From: Arthrobacter oryzae
Lineage (GTDB): Bacteria > Actinomycetota > Actinomycetes > Actinomycetales > Micrococcaceae
Assembly (NCBI RefSeq): GCF_030812315.1
Contig: NZ_JAUSSM010000003.1
Coordinates: 372,001 to 436,000, forward strand
Direction of reading: 5' to 3'
Length of the DNA stretch: 64,000 nucleotides
The position numbers and the translations under genes were made by a program. The notes under the pieces were generated by a model. That model had not been told where the DNA came from. It did no database searches and saw only the letters and a list, made by a program, of their open reading frames with translations. Of the stretch, positions 63,624 to 64,000 are shown one piece after another (position 1 is the stretch's first letter; the number at the start of each line of letters is the position of its first letter).

Positions 63624-64000
63624 ATGCCGGGACATAACAGCCGAAATTCATCCTTCGGGCAATGCTTCGCACGCGTGGGTCCGCGCATGGACGCCCGCGG
63701 GGCAGCTGCCCACCGCCAACGCCTCGTCGAGGCCGCGTACGGAGATGTGGTCGAAATCGGGGCGGGCTACGGGGCCACCTTCCCCTACTATCCTTCCGCC
63801 GTGACCAGCGTGCTGGCGCTCGAACCGGACCCGACGCTCCGGGCGCTGGCGCTGGCCGAGGCGATCAAGGCACCGGTTCCCATCACGGTTCTCGACGGCG
63901 TGGCGGAATCACTGCCGGCGGCGGACGAATCGGTGGACGTCGTGGTCTCGAGCCTCGTGCTGTGCAGCGTGACGGACCAGACCGCCGTCCTGGCGGAGGT
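63624..64000 (+). CDS. Class I SAM-dependent methyltransferase, 5' part only
   Basis: The reading frame runs off the window edge, leaving about 125 residues. The SAM-binding motif I is VVEIGAGYGATFPYYP, motif II LALEPDPTLRALAL, and VDVVVSSLVLCSVTDQTAVLAEV matches the methyltransferase-11 core. ATG 63624 has GGAG six bases upstream; an in-frame ATG at 63612 is an alternative. The C-terminal part and substrate specificity cannot be judged. Confidence 0.82.
   Translation, partial: MPGHNSRNSSFGQCFARVGPRMDARGAAAHRQRLVEAAYGDVVEIGAGYGATFPYYPSAVTSVLALEPDPTLRALALAEAIKAPVPITVLDGVAESLPAADESVDVVVSSLVLCSVTDQTAVLAE

Overview
The window is about 64 kb of high-GC chromosomal DNA. The organism is most likely a soil actinobacterium of the Micrococcaceae, close to Arthrobacter/Pseudarthrobacter. 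The grounds are strong G/C bias at third positions, frequent GTG starts, DUF4193, paired DUF222-HNH proteins ending in YFRLE, an actinobacterial RadA, LacI-controlled ABC sugar importers without their own ATPase, and several lipoproteins with Arg-rich signal peptides. I see no phage, integrase, transposase or CRISPR array. This is accessory-rich chromosome rather than a mobile element.

Layout. 0-11.2 kb: a cupin, a DUF222-HNH protein, a class III aminotransferase, small VOC and DUF1801 proteins, an amidohydrolase/APC permease pair divergent from a TetR regulator across a palindromic operator, a FAD-Rieske oxidoreductase, and a HhH-GPD repair protein. 11.2-17.4 kb: a complete urease operon, ureABCEFGD, ending in a NiCoT nickel transporter, all leftward. 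17.6-25.5 kb: DUF4193, then a LacI repressor divergent from an ABC importer, two Gfo/Idh/MocA dehydrogenases and a ThuA protein. 25.6-28.2 kb: a second DUF222-HNH protein, inverted relative to the first, and a DedA protein.

28.3-50.7 kb is a plant cell wall (pectin/arabinan) island. GH27, a GH43-like protein with its LacI repressor, and a GH51 arabinofuranosidase share one operator sequence. A second leftward operon holds a sugar-binding lipoprotein, two permeases, a pectate lyase-pectin methylesterase fusion and a truncated sibling of that fusion. Divergent from it is DUF6807-GH43-LacI. An S1C protease follows, then araB-araD-araA behind a perfect palindromic operator with its own LacI regulator. 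Polymer cleavage, oligosaccharide import and L-arabinose catabolism thus sit together.

50.7-64 kb is more house-keeping: a von Willebrand A protein, an extradiol-type dioxygenase behind a MarR-like palindrome, tRNA-Lys(TTT), an unknown actinobacterial protein, a candidate structured RNA, DUF47-PiT low-affinity phosphate transport converging on pstSCAB high-affinity phosphate transport (with a PHO-box-like repeat and an intercistronic hairpin), a FUSC-type membrane protein, RadA, and the start of a methyltransferase cut by the window edge.

All assignments come from reading the sequence and from family knowledge. No database search was run.
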